This document shows, piece after piece, positions 50,690 to 64,000 of a DNA stretch of 64,000 nt (its first letter is position 1; each line of letters starts with the position of its first letter). Under the pieces are notes generated by a model. It made no database searches and was not told the DNA's origin. It worked only from the letters and a program-made list of their open reading frames with translations. The stretch spans positions 7,175,813-7,239,812 of the forward strand of contig OZ024856.1 of NCBI GenBank assembly GCA_964017155.1, written 5' to 3'. This DNA comes from Oasisia sp. SBJ-2009 (Eukaryota > Annelida > Polychaeta > Sabellida > Siboglinidae). A program made the position numbers and the translations under genes.

Positions 50690-51320
50690 ATTAGCCTTGA
50701 CATCACGCATCCATCCCGCAAATAGACAATCCACACGCGGCGTTGGGAATTTGGGTGTGGCAGCGTGAGCATCGCCGTGACTCTTTCAGCGGGCGACCCT
50801 TTGTCGAGATCTATTACCGCCACTTTTTAATATGAATCCACCTTTCCGCGGAGGAAAAACATTTACCGCTGCCCCATGCATAATTCACACGCCTATTTTC
50901 AGGTGGCCATTGAAAATCGGTGAAAGGAAAATCATTAGACCAGTGATTAGACGCTGAATAGCGGTGCATGGCGGCTTTGTGTGTGGAGGGACGTTATTGC
51001 ACCCGCGGAGTGCCGGCGGAGCGCCGCCGGATGGCCCCCTACAGTCAATTGGAGAAAACGATCATTGAGCACACACACTCCATAATGTCGGTGATTCAGA
51101 TGGGACGAAAGTCAACGCCGCCAACTCAACCTATTCACGTTCGGCCTCGTTATTGTTGTGGCTGCGAAACTCATAAACATGACTGACGACCCCGGCCCAC
51201 ACGTATAAAGCATTCTACCGCTCCCATCGCCAGCAGTCAACCGCCTAAATAAACCGGCCAAGTCTCCAGGGGGGCCTCGGCACAACGAGTCTGCATCCAG
51301 CGCAGGTAAGAGTGAGGAAA
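50690..51320. other. GC/CpG-richer block of intron 6
   Basis: Follows the 34-bp minisatellite. CpG-bearing with GCGGAGTGCCGGCGGAGCG; no gene recognised. Confidence 0.3.
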
Positions 51321-51561
51321 GGCGGGACTAGGAACTGCCAGGGCAGAGCTAACAGCCATGTAATCCACTATGTAATCTTCTGGACATATTGAAAGCACAC
51401 ACATCCGACAGGTGCATCTGGTCACAGAAGATGATGACACAGAAGATGACACAGAAGTTGACACAGAAAGGAACATCATGATGACACTACACAGTTCAAA
51501 GATAACAAAAGGTACTGCACTACAGAAAGTGCTGACAGAAGAAAGCATAACAATTATAACA

Positions 51562-51563
<2 letters not shown>

Positions 51564-51633
<70 letters not shown>

Positions 51634-51640
51634 ATATATG
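51564..51640. repeat. TA microsatellite
   Basis: TA repeats with a TACACACATA interruption. Confidence 0.95.
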
Positions 51641-51649
51641 AAACCGGTG

Positions 51650-52450
51650 ACAAAAGAAAGATAAGAAAGCAACACAAGAAAGAAATCCTATCACAATGAT
51701 AAAATATTATTACACTGCTTTGGCAAAAGATAGCCTACTAAATTCACGTGAGACAGTCTGCTGCACTGAGCAAAGAAACCACATCATAATGGTACAACAA
51801 GAATATTGCACCAACATAAAAATACTATCCCAATGATAGAAAGCAGTATACTGTATATTTATGTTCACATCAGAAAGTCTATTTCAACGACACAATAAAG
51901 TACAGTACACTGATGTGAGAAAGCTGGTTATAACAATACAAGAAATCCTACTGGAAGATCAGATAGGTTACACCAGAGAATGTTACAAGACAGCCTATCA
52001 AAATATAACCACAGTATCTTTCAATGTCACAAGAGAGCCTATCATATTTACACCAGAAAATATATTATGACAATCATGAATGTCACAAGACTGCCTATCA
52101 TAAACACACTATTAACTAGGCATAAGAATGAGACAACTGAACCTATCACAACTACACCAAATAGTATGTTGCAATGTCACAAGAATGCCTATTGCAAAGA
52201 CACAAACAGATGTGATGTAATGTCACAAGAAACTACACAACATGTAATGTCACAAGAAACTACACAACATTTACACCACAGAATCTAATGAAATGTCACA
52301 AGAAAGTCTATCATCATGACATGACAAAATCTCTCCCAATGTCACAAAAAAGCCAACTGAATTGGCACCAGACACACAGCACAACACGTTATAATGTCAA
52401 TAGAAAGCTGTTGCTCGGACACAAGAATGTCACAATGACACATGCAATGG
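51650..52450. repeat. Degenerate AT-rich tandem repeat (AATGTCACAAGAAAGCCTATCA)
   Basis: Recurring cores AATGTCACAAGA..GCCTATC and TTACACCAGAAAAT occur many times with 30-75 bp spacing. Two copies of TAATGTCACAAGAAACTACA at 52218-52267 are perfect and adjacent. This looks like an old, decayed satellite-like array; open frames over it are not genes. Confidence 0.65.
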
Positions 52451-53831
52451 GATTGGGGGATAAGTCAGTAAATAAAAACTTTTTATTGCGAGATAAACAA
52501 GAGAACTTCCGCTATCACGATGGACTTTGTAAGCACAAACACATTCCTGCCCCACCTGGTGTACGACTGCCTCACTTGTTTACTGGCTCATAACTACTGC
52601 ATAACCTGAGTAGTGTTATCAATTAGCATGATGATGTTTGTGATACATTAACTACTTTGTCAATCCATTTGTAACCAAAGTGTTCATTAACTGAAGGTAT
52701 AACCATCATTCATTCTTCTGCTAAATAAAAAATAACCATGCAAAAATAATGTCTAAGCGGGAACTGTTCAAAACTAACACAACTTTCAAATGGCCAAAGC
52801 GTTGATGGCTGATTTTAAATAAAGAAGAAAGCACTGATTATTTAAATGTTTTTCCTTGACAAACATATGAGACAGTTGGATAATAAACGTTTTCAACATA
52901 ATTTCGAAAAAGGAAATTATAATGAAAAATTTATTAACATTATTCACCTTGACAAAATAGTTTGTTTCCATGTGCCATAACTAACAAACATCCCCCTAAA
53001 CTACAACGGTAGCAATTCAACTCTAAAACATTAACCTTTTACAACATTCTAATGTACACATAACCACACGATTAATGACAAAAACGTGAGTTTTGAATTT
53101 AGTCAAATCTAACAGACATCGCCTTAATGGAGTTAGGATTAAAACAAACAATGTGCTATGAATGAAAAAACAGTGAAATCAGTGGTGTTATGTCTGACTA
53201 GAGGAATGGTTTGTGTGCATGAGAGCTACAGCTTACACCGGTCTGTTCTCTTTCTGCGGACACATTTTTGCGGTGGAATCAAATTTTAGAGATAAAAATG
53301 AATCGTTCCAGCCGAACGAGCCTGAAGGGAAGCTGCTGATAAGATTAGGGGCATAAACAAACAACTACGACTGGGGTAAAATTGAAAGATGAAAGGCATT
53401 TAGCGGAATGTTAAACAAACTGTTTTTAGGTGCTGTAACCCTACCTGCACGAGGTGGAATTTAAACTACACATTGCGTCGACAGTGGGGTAGTTTACAGA
53501 TGGTAGATATATCAATAAGGACAGTATTGCCGTAGCTCTGATACACACAAACAAGTGTTAACATGGTGTGTCTAAAAATTGGTTCTAGATATTGGTGTGG
53601 CTGTCTATCTTTCCCTGTGTCTCATTCTTCGGAGCAAATAGCTTCGGATATATTTCCACTTTCGATATTTTGTCTCAATCAAGTATGTTCACGAAATTAT
53701 AAATATACCACATTTTTATGGTGACAAATATCTTGTAGATATTATTTAATGAAATGATGTAAAATGATAAAATGATTACAAATGAAGAGCTAAGAGTTAA
53801 TTTGAATCAGCCCCCTAGAATAATAAAACAC

Positions 53832-53833
<2 letters not shown>

Positions 53834-53914
<81 letters not shown>
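53834..53914. repeat. TA microsatellite
   Basis: About 38 uninterrupted TA units flanked by AATTAT on both sides. Confidence 0.95.
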
Positions 53915-54040
53915 TGAACAGCTCTGCAGGGTAACCAAAGAGAGGACACCAAGGGAGAGGAAATGTTACTCTGGGTAAGATACACAGCCATATGTTACCA
54001 ATGGTGCTTGTTCGGTAACCGAACTGCGAAGGCGAAACTA

Positions 54041-56785
<2,745 letters not shown>

Positions 56786-56836
56786 CTTTTCCAATTCCAG
56801 TAAATGAAAGCGAAGCACTTGTATTGCCTGGATCAT
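56786..56836 (-). CDS. Meis: Meis exon 5 (start of HM2)
   Basis: A second 51-bp phase-0 exon encoding MIQAIQVLRFHLLELEK (residues 151-167), identical to the vertebrate Meis sequence as I know it. The acceptor is tttcattatttgacag before ATG ATC and the donor after AAG is GTGAGT. The exon is too short for ORF calling and was found by looking for this invariant 17-residue block between exons 4 and 6. It forms the first helix of HM2. The acceptor itself contains TGACAG, the Meis DNA-binding core, probably by chance. Confidence 0.97.
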
Positions 56837-58570
56837 CTGTCAAATAATGAAAATTTATTTAAAATACATAAAAGGAAAGTATATTTGACTTTCTAACACT
56901 GCTTTATTTGACAATAATACTATGTTTACGTACAATGAATAACTACGCTAGCTACATCACTGATGAGGGACATTTCGAACGTTTTACGGAGGGAGACCCA
57001 TATTTGCTAGTAACCGTTCTTAAAACCAAAACCTTTCAAGTGGCGAGTGATAATTGGAGTAATTATTGAGTGCATTTGCATGAGCGGGGAATGGTCGGCT
57101 ACACATAAATGCACTTTGCCTGGCAGCCTGCTCAACAGGATTTAATCCATTTTCTTTGCATTAGTGCAGAGTGGCTGCGCTATCTCATTTCTATTGTTTT
57201 CCTAACTGACGATTCTTTCTGTGAGACCGCCGGCGCTACGGTGAAGACTGTGCCTTCACTACACCACTTGTTCTGGCGCAGTCACATCTACGCACCTCAA
57301 AATAAATCAGGCTGCTGGTGTTTTATCTTACGATGTTTCATTTAACAATGGATAATGAATTCTCATTGGCGAACGGAAGAAACTCGCTGTGTATATGAAC
57401 CTACATTTATGCATGCATGGAAGTGTCAGGGTGAATTATTTATACCCGAATTGCGTTGAAGCCTCACTTTTTAGACATTTGTGATAGCTAAATACATGTT
57501 ACACTGGTCAATATGCTGTTAGCAATACACCATATCTGCAGGTTTCATCGAGTATGAAACAACAACGTGTAGTAACTGCATATAATGTCCCGCATTTATT
57601 CTCAATCTCTACTCTATCAATGCACCAAATCAACCATACGCACTACTGTAGGCAAGCCCCCAGCCACCTCCAAGCACATATCATACATTGCTAATCAGGT
57701 TACGACGTGCTGATATAATGTAACGGTAAATACAGGTCTGTTTATTTATCAGCTGTATCGGCGCTAAACATTTCTCTATTCGTGTGTTTACTTGGAGATA
57801 TTACTAAACTGTACCCCCATTATATTGTCACACAGGCAACAATGGGGGTTATCGAGTCCGCTCCGAGGTGTTTATCTTTCCTTATCAAAAGTCAGGTCTC
57901 AAACATAATTGAAATTCAAATATGCCAAACATCAGTAAGAATTTTTAGAATGGGGTGGGTTTCGCGATGAAAAAGAATAACGTCTTCACAAAAGCTGCAT
58001 TTTGTGGGGTATACACAACTTGCACGCAAGTAAATATAAATAAGTAAGTCCGGGTATCCTTTGCACATACACGGGCTGCCGGGTCAAAGATAAGAGAGGT
58101 CAGTGCTTCAGGGGTTTTGGAAAAAGACAGCTCCATGGCGTTCAAATGGATTCCTCAGTGGCTCACACTAAAGACTAGCGACAGATAACAGATGGGGATG
58201 TTGATGTGAAAGAAGCTACAATAAATATCGATTACGCTGTCACTCGATATCTTGTACACACAAAACTATCTCCCAACACCGCATAAAATCTTTAGGGCCC
58301 GTTGAAAAAGTTACACGGGCAAACACGCGCACGCTAACTGTGCATTTCAGTGTCGATCAGACATGTTGCGTCACGAATACCACACCAACTTCTACGTACA
58401 TAATAGTACATATTTGTAGATATATAAAATATATAACATATTTTATAATTATATAAATATTATGTATTTTTACAATATATGTATATATAATTTTATATAA
58501 ATTATATCCATCAACCGTCTTCAAACAAAATACTTCTACACCACTTGTAATTAAATTTAGCATATTTAGC

Positions 58571-58613
<43 letters not shown>

Positions 58614-58671
58614 AATATATATATATATTTCTACTATTGATTAAATATGTAGGAGAAAAGAACATACATAC
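56837..58671 (-). other. Meis intron 4
   Basis: A 1835-bp phase-0 intron. 56.96-57.96 kb is moderately GC-rich, low in repeats and has several CpGs, which could mark a regulatory element. 58.38-58.67 kb is TA-rich with a TA microsatellite. I see no coding sequence; the open frames here have no family features. Confidence 0.9.
58572..58628. repeat. TA microsatellite close to exon 4
   Basis: TA repeats ending about 45 bp below the exon 4 donor. Confidence 0.95.
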
Positions 58672-58722
58672 CAAACTATCTAATTCATGATTTGCAGAAA
58701 AAAATGGTTTCTCAGCCTTTGC
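58672..58722 (-). CDS. Meis: Meis exon 4 (HM1-HM2 linker)
   Basis: A 51-bp symmetric phase-0 exon encoding 17 residues, AKAEKPFFSANHELDSL (residues 134-150). The acceptor is ttctttgcag and the donor GTATGT. It is the counterpart of vertebrate IRAEKPLFSSNPELDNL, which is also exactly 17 residues. The exon lies between a long TA-rich stretch of intron 3 and a TA microsatellite about 45 bp past its donor. Skipping would keep the frame but remove the linker between the two halves of the PBX-binding domain. Confidence 0.95.
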
Positions 58723-58952
58723 CTGCAAAGAAGAACAAAAGCAATATTTAAAACATGCAAATTATACTATAATACATGGGAAGACACAGCAGCCAACATT
58801 ACTATCCATTACTATCCACAGTAAATAGCTACATACATCATAGCTTTATCACAGACACATGTTATATATTTATATATAACAACTTAGATACTAGGTAAAT
58901 ATTATATAAATAATAATGTAGATATTACAAGTCAGTGTTATACGCATTATAT

Positions 58953-59179
<227 letters not shown>

Positions 59180-59336
59180 AGCATCAGCAAATATTTTACA
59201 AACCAAATTTTACATATAAACATTTTACCCAAAATAATTTTTACAACTAAATAAAATGTACACATCCACAAATATTACACATCTAACCAAAAAGAGTCCA
59301 ATGTTTTACCACAATGATACAAATGTGTTGTTTATC

Positions 59337-59451
<115 letters not shown>

Positions 59452-59865
59452 AACAGTGGATACTGTGAAAATATTAGCAAAGATATTATACCAATATTAT
59501 CACAGACCAAACAGAAACTCTTGGCACCACACCACTCCTAATGTGTACACAGAATTACATGACAGAGCAGTTGTTATAAATGCCACATACAGTGTGTGTA
59601 CAATTTATTACACACCATAAGCTATTTATGGTGTTTATATATGAAATTCCATATCCATGCCTTCCAAAAAACATGTCACTGGTTTAAGTGCTCCAATGTT
59701 GTGTTTTACAATCAATAAAAACTATACTCTTACTTCTGACACGACTGGAAAATGTCAAAGTAATTCTGTAATAATAGATTATTGGATTAAACCATGTTTT
59801 TACACATTGCTGACATTTAGCTCAGTGTCAGCAACAACTAGGTTGGGCAGGACAGTTAATGACAA

Positions 59866-59866
59866 T

Positions 59867-59962
<96 letters not shown>
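59866..59962. repeat. TA microsatellite
   Basis: About 45 TA units. Confidence 0.95.
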
Positions 59963-59963
<1 letters not shown>

Positions 59964-61069
59964 AGGAAATTTTCTAACATTATTAGATTATTTATAATAT
60001 AAGAATTTATTTGAAATGTTTAAACACTTGCTATATAACTAAAATGTTATTTTTTTCTGAATAAAATTTAATAAAAGGATCACATTGTAAATATGTTTAC
60101 TTATGTGTGCTTTACTGTGTTTGCATGTATCTAATTTTCACCAAATTAACTCAATCAATCAGTCTATCAATCAATCAAAACAATAAAGTATAAAAGTGTC
60201 TTACACCTAGATACTAGAATAAAGCCAAAACTTGCATTTTATAACCATAATAATTATCAACATATTACACTACTGTCACAAACTGCTCTGTTTGTTTTGC
60301 AACTCAAAATGTTATAATTATTATTATTTAATGATTTGTATTAATTATTAATTATATTATTTAATAATTATATTTCTAAATGTACACAGTTGTTGGCACA
60401 TATTCATGTACAGTAAATATTACACACCTAAATAGGGACAACTAAGTCATCCACTGACATTTTCCAGCAGGCCTACAATGTTTACATGCTGTCAAAAATG
60501 AATTGTTAATGGATATACACCATTAAGTCACCAGATTTTTTGTCTCACAGTTCTACCGCCTCTGCAGCCAAGTGTACAAATAATATACAACAATTGACAG
60601 AGAAACTTGACCATTGTTACGTGGTGTATTTGTAATTGCGCAGACAGTTCTAGTTTGAAGAGTTGATTGAATTAGCAATGATCCTTCCGTGCTACAAACA
60701 AGCTAATTGACTCCCGTCTGTGGCACCGGCAATCGGCGCGTGTCCGGGTGGTTTAGAGGGTGTTTGGAGTACCTTTCACGTCATCGTCCAACGTCAACTA
60801 ATTAGCCTCTAACAATACACATCAAGCTCGCCGAACTGCTAGTCGTCGGCACAGCATCGGTTGCGCGGCGTGTAGCCGAGGGACTGGACTGATTTCGCTG
60901 AACTAAACGCCGCCGTAAACTGCGCGAGGCCTGCCAACTTCCGTGTATAAAAATTATAAAATAATCGCAAATAGTTGGCGTTTAAAATCAATAGGAGGCT
61001 GTGAAGCTGCTAATGTTTACGGGTGATTTTTCTCGCAGCGAATTATCCAAACACCGAGCGGATAAATAC

Positions 61070-61211
61070 CTGATTTGAGAACACCCGAATGTCTTCGTTG
61101 AATGATTCCGACGAGCAGACGTCCCCGCCCGCTATGCCGGGCTCCCGAGGTGTACACGTTGCAAGCTCGCATTTCTCGAAGATGAGTGCTAAGAGCGGGA
61201 ATAGTGGGTGC
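61070..61211 (-). CDS. Meis: Meis exon 3 (HM1 of the PBX-interaction domain)
   Basis: Completes Gly86 and encodes residues 87-133. The acceptor is cgcttgcag; the donor after CAG is GTATTT (phase 0). It reads [18 protein letters not shown], then [19 protein letters not shown], then [10 protein letters not shown]. The first part is nearly identical to every Meis/hth protein and forms the first half (HM1) of the Meis/PKNOX N-terminal domain that binds PBX/Exd and drives nuclear entry of the complex. The end is unusual: the family normally has EDIAVFAKQ or EDIAMFSKQ, whereas here Ala is Arg and Lys is Asn. Confidence 0.97.
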
Positions 61212-61573
61212 CTGCAAGCGAACAAAACACAACTTTAGTGAACTGATCTAGGCCTAGCCCAGTGCAACAGCAAGCGGGACGGCGAAGCCGCCATTTTGGT
61301 TTACTGCGTATGAGTATGCGGTTCGCAAAGCGCGCGTTACTGTCGCGAGCGAATAGGGTCCGTTCTCGGAAATGTCGCCTTTCGTCAACTGCCTGACTGG
61401 CTGAAACATTACTGGGCTCTTCGGTTGTACAACTGTCAGTTACGTCGAGGTGCGACTCGACCGAGTAATGGCATAACGATCCCGCAATGACAACACGTGT
61501 GTGTATGTGTGTGTGCCAGGCGTCGAATCGTAAATTCGCGATCGGGCCGACGCATTCGGCGAGCGAGACTCAC
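61212..61573 (-). other. Meis intron 2
   Basis: A 362-bp phase-2 intron, GTGAGT to cttgcag. It contains CpG-rich sequence, a short GTGTGTGTATGTGTGTGTG stretch near 61500 and no repeat or coding frame of note. Confidence 0.9.
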
Positions 61574-61815
61574 CCGTAGATTGCATCCTTGTCCCGTTTG
61601 AGCTGGCTGTCGGCGGCCGACGAGTTCATCACGGCGCCCGGCATGGAGGCCGCGCTCGTCGAGTACCCGGGGTAGTGGGCGGGAGGCTGTAACCCCGGCG
61701 AGTGGGGGAAATTGGGCGAGTGTGTGGAGAGTTGCGACTGCATGCTCCGATGGTGGTCGTACATCGAGCCCGTGTGCGCCTCCATGCTTCCGTAGTGAGG
61801 CAGCTCATTGTCGTA
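61574..61815 (-). CDS. Meis: Meis exon 2 (N-terminal tail)
   Basis: Encodes residues 6-85 and two bases of codon 86. The acceptor is tttcgttgcag before TAC GAC AAT; the donor after TAC GG is GTGAGT (phase 2). It starts YDNELPHYGSMEAHTGSMYD and ends QLKRDKDAIYG, both Meis hallmarks. Between them lies a low-complexity stretch rich in Ser, His, Pro and Met with repeated HSP motifs, the poorly conserved tail of the family. The upstream in-frame GTG inside intron 1 is not taken as a start because the acceptor is good and exon 1 supplies the expected MA..R. Confidence 0.94.
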
Positions 61816-62017
61816 CTGCAACGAAAACACGCCCGCCAGTAAACAAGCGCCCCGTCTGATTATTCCACCATAAATATCATTAACGTTATTTCGGAGCGTC
61901 GTAAATCGACAGTGAACGCGCGGCCTGGGCCCGGCCCGGGCCGTCGGCTACAGGAGCCGGAGCCGGGCTGGACCCAGGCCGTACAGTCTAGCGGGGCCCG
62001 TCTACCTAGATACGTAC
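61816..62017 (-). other. Meis intron 1
   Basis: A 202-bp GC-rich intron in phase 0 with donor GTACGT and acceptor tcgttgcag. It lies in the promoter CpG-rich block and holds no repeat. In-frame readthrough from it accounts for the few extra codons before exon 2. Confidence 0.75.
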
Positions 62018-62196
62018 CCGTGGAGCCGCCATGTACGGCGTCCTGCCCGGGTCGCCCTCCCCGACCCTCGCCGCCAGATCGCCCTTCGTCGAGGCGTAAA
62101 CACCGAATCCCTCCAGTATGTAATCCGTACGGGCAGCAGCGTGACACGCCAAACAATCGGCGGGCCGCTGGCGTCAAGATCCTGTAAAAATGTCAC
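62002..62196 (-). promoter_or_regulatory. Overlapping upstream ORFs in the Meis leader
   Basis: If the leader reaches above 62196, two upstream ATGs (62196 and 62177) open the two other reading frames, and both frames run through the Meis start at 62032 without stopping. One ends at 62002, inside intron 1 of the unspliced sequence; the other is open to 61860 before splicing is considered. Such uORFs would lower initiation at the main ATG. Their relevance depends on the real transcription start. Confidence 0.4.
62018..62032 (-). CDS. Meis: Meis exon 1 (coding part, MAAPR)
   Basis: Five codons, ATG GCG GCT CCA CGG, followed by the donor GTACGT. Joined in phase 0 to the next exon this gives MAAPR-YDNELPHYG, matching the family pattern in which a tiny first coding exon (MAQR in vertebrates, MAQPR in fly) precedes YDD/YDN. 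The ATG context has a T at -3, which is weak, and a G at +4. The frame stays open for about 120 nt upstream without another in-frame ATG, so this start is preferred from homology. The exon is far too short for ORF calling, and was found by searching upstream of the exon 2 acceptor for a start plus donor in phase. Confidence 0.78.
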
Positions 62197-63760
62197 TGGT
62201 GGCGTCGAGCGTTCATGCGGTCGGAGCCGCGCCGTCTACACGGGCCGCTGTAGCTGCCGAGGCGAGTATCCGTCGCACAGCGAGTGGCTTCCACCGGCGC
62301 ATCAAGTGTCAATCACTCGGCCGTTACTACAGACGAATATAATGTACGACCTGTCACATTCGCTCGGTCTCGCTTACGGCATAAATAAAGGCGCCGGGCG
62401 CATCCAGCCAGCCAGCGAGCGTCGTAGTGTGTAGCGCCGCGTAGCGCCAAATGTTGACCTGGCGGTGGTGGCGTAAACGATGACGCACACCACTTGTCCG
62501 GGACGTGAATGATCCTACTCTAGTAGTAGCTGTAGTAACAGGCCTATCCCAGCGTAACGCATGTCACAATGCAAGTCACTGCGCGTCGTAGTAAACGCAC
62601 GCGAGCTCCGTCCCCCGTTATGTCGGCACCAGGACGGTGTCTAGTGAATCATAACGAACAGCCCAGCGTTCTGGCGCGCGTTGTCGCTGATCGAAGCCGA
62701 CGCGATGCGCTGGTAGTAATTTCAGTGCCCGTCACAAACGCAAACTAGTCGTGTACGCTTCACTGGCCACGCCCCGTCAGGTACGCCTCCGCTGTGTCTC
62801 CGTCGCTCGTCACCAGGTGTAGCGTGTCACTGAACTCGCAGGTAGAGCGTGCGCACGAGAGCGCACGAAACGTCCTATCTGGAATAGCGGCTTTACAACT
62901 TGTCAAATTTGACGTACGACGCCGCTTTGTATAACGGCGCTGGATGATGACGAAGTGCAGAACGATGCGGTACGGCGGCGACCGAGTACAGAGCCAGACC
63001 ACACCGACTACTCGGACGGTCTCGTTGCTTCCCTCTGTTTGCCCTGCAGTGCAGTTCTGCGCTGTTCTGTTATGCCACGCTGCAAGAACTAAGTTGGTAG
63101 GGATGGCTCCCCGAGCAAACGTCGATTTGTTTGATTATGCTAAACATAGAAGGCGCGTCGAAGGAAGTGGGTCGCCCCGCCCACCGCCCAGGCCACGCCT
63201 ACCGTTATTGATCGGCCTCCGCGGACGCTGACAGCGCAGCGACCAATCAGCCAATGGCACCGTTGGAGTATCGCTTGCCGCGTAAATTCGACTGGCCGGT
63301 CGTCCAGTCGGCCGCAGTCACCCGGCGAGCATAGCGGGTGTTCGGACAAGAGCTGAGCGCAGACAGACGATCAGAGACCGGCAGCCAAAGCCCTTCTTTC
63401 AAGTCAGCCGATGTTCTTTTCTGTCTCGGCAGAAATAATCGCTTCTCCCCCGATTCGCGTTGTTGCATCCCCGCGTTTTAATTTCGTGTCGCGCAGCATC
63501 AGTCTTTAATCAGAACAGCTCGGATCGACCGCATCCAAGAACCAACGAGCGACTCAGCCGAAACGCGACCTTTAGCGAAAGTAATAACACGTTAATGATG
63601 GGGTTTTGGCCGCTTATTCGTGCCAGCGTGCTATTAAGCAGCTTTGATATGTTTAACTCGGCTGATTATCACCATAATTATTTTACGCGTCTCTAGTTTC
63701 GCCAGCCTTTTCGTCGACGTCGTTTGTCGTTGTTCTTTCACCCGTTCCACTTAGCGACCT
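62033..63760 (-). promoter_or_regulatory. CpG-rich promoter and 5' UTR region of Meis
   Basis: From about 60.65 kb to 63.76 kb, and most strongly at 61.2-63.6 kb, the DNA is GC-rich and full of CpG, unlike the AT-rich introns. It carries no microsatellite and no convincing coding frame apart from the exons. The minus-strand start codon lies inside it, so it is the natural CpG-island promoter and 5' UTR. I see no minus-strand TATA box, as expected for a developmental CpG-island gene. The exact transcription start, and any noncoding first exon, cannot be read from sequence alone. Confidence 0.7.
63171..63258 (-). promoter_or_regulatory. Paired CCAAT boxes and GC boxes, candidate core promoter
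   Basis: ACCAATCAG and CCAATGGC follow one another at 63242-63258, so the minus strand reads GCCATTGGCTGATTGGT, two NF-Y-type boxes about 10 bp apart. Some 40-70 bp downstream on the minus strand are GGCGTGGCC, GGGCGG and GGGCGGGGC, which are Sp1/KLF-type GC boxes (63171-63205). This order of CCAAT then GC boxes suggests minus-strand initiation at about 63.05-63.15 kb and a 5' UTR near 1 kb if unspliced. It is motif-based only. Confidence 0.5.
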
Positions 63761-64000
63761 GCCCTAAAAGCGAGATTATTTCCAAATTGCGAGTCTCGTG
63801 TGATACGTATCCCTGACCAATGGAGCGTTCTAAATATAGGCAGTATAAAAAGTAGGCCTAAGCGCGCTGTTGAAAAACAGATCGTGTATTACCAATGTTG
63901 TTCGCATACTAGTTATTCGTCATATCTACTTGATAGTCATAGGTCTCAGCATGCATCCAAATATTATGCAGTTAGTTTCTTCCTCGTGGATTTAACATGA
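63761..64000 (+). promoter_or_regulatory. Possible plus-strand CCAAT/TATA promoter
   Basis: ACCAATGG (63818) and CAGTATAAAAAGT (63841) lie 25 bp apart on the plus strand, upstream of the Meis promoter and pointing away from it. This could be a divergent start. The spacing is short and no gene is visible in the remaining 150 bp. Confidence 0.2.

Noticed and set aside
61816..61830. Alternative Meis start in intron 1 (frame open above exon 2)
   Set aside because: The first codon is GTG and lies upstream of a good acceptor; the spliced MAAPR exon matches the family.

Overview
The window is animal (metazoan) genomic DNA that is almost entirely intronic. Its one recognisable host gene is a Meis/homothorax-class TALE homeobox gene on the minus strand. 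I reconstruct seven coding exons, from a five-codon first exon at 62018-62032 to an exon ending at 27296. Together they encode 271 residues: the N-terminal tail, the bipartite Meis/PBX-interaction domain and a Ser/Thr-rich linker. All splice sites are canonical, exon phases join correctly, and the exon sizes fit those I know for vertebrate Meis genes. The homeodomain exons were not found. They should lie beyond coordinate 1, so intron 7 is longer than 27 kb. The protein resembles protostome Meis/homothorax more than vertebrate Meis, for example in the RPPSS start of exon 7. With the repeat content this suggests a lophotrochozoan, perhaps a mollusc, but that is an inference.

Layout from the promoter inwards (high to low coordinates). 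62.03-63.76 kb is a CpG-rich promoter region with two CCAAT boxes and GC boxes. 54.07-62.03 kb holds exons 1-6, separated by introns of 0.2 to 2.5 kb, the longer ones carrying large TA microsatellites. 27.44-54.07 kb is intron 6 (26.6 kb). It alternates AT-rich stretches with GC/CpG-richer, low-repeat blocks that look like regulatory DNA. One block at 40.5-42.4 kb has an RFX-like X-box next to a CRE-like site, and another has an NRF1 palindrome. The intron also has several minisatellites and a 5'-truncated CR1/L2-like retrotransposon tail at 37.7-38.3 kb. 1-27.3 kb is intron 7, with more such blocks, a run of CTCF-like motifs, a 145-bp MITE with 19-bp perfect inverted ends, a decayed SINE-like repeat, a ~525-bp foldback structure, an inverted duplication of about 120 bp with copies 4.8 kb apart, and many simple repeats.

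No prokaryotic gene, operon, CRISPR array, rRNA or convincing tRNA is present. Most long open frames are produced by repeats (TA, GGGA, GA, 48-bp units) or are chance frames in GC-richer DNA. The most interesting content is probably regulatory: the CTCF-like cluster, the inverted duplication, the intronic CpG-rich block and the promoter with overlapping upstream ORFs. These are motif readings by eye and were not tested computationally.
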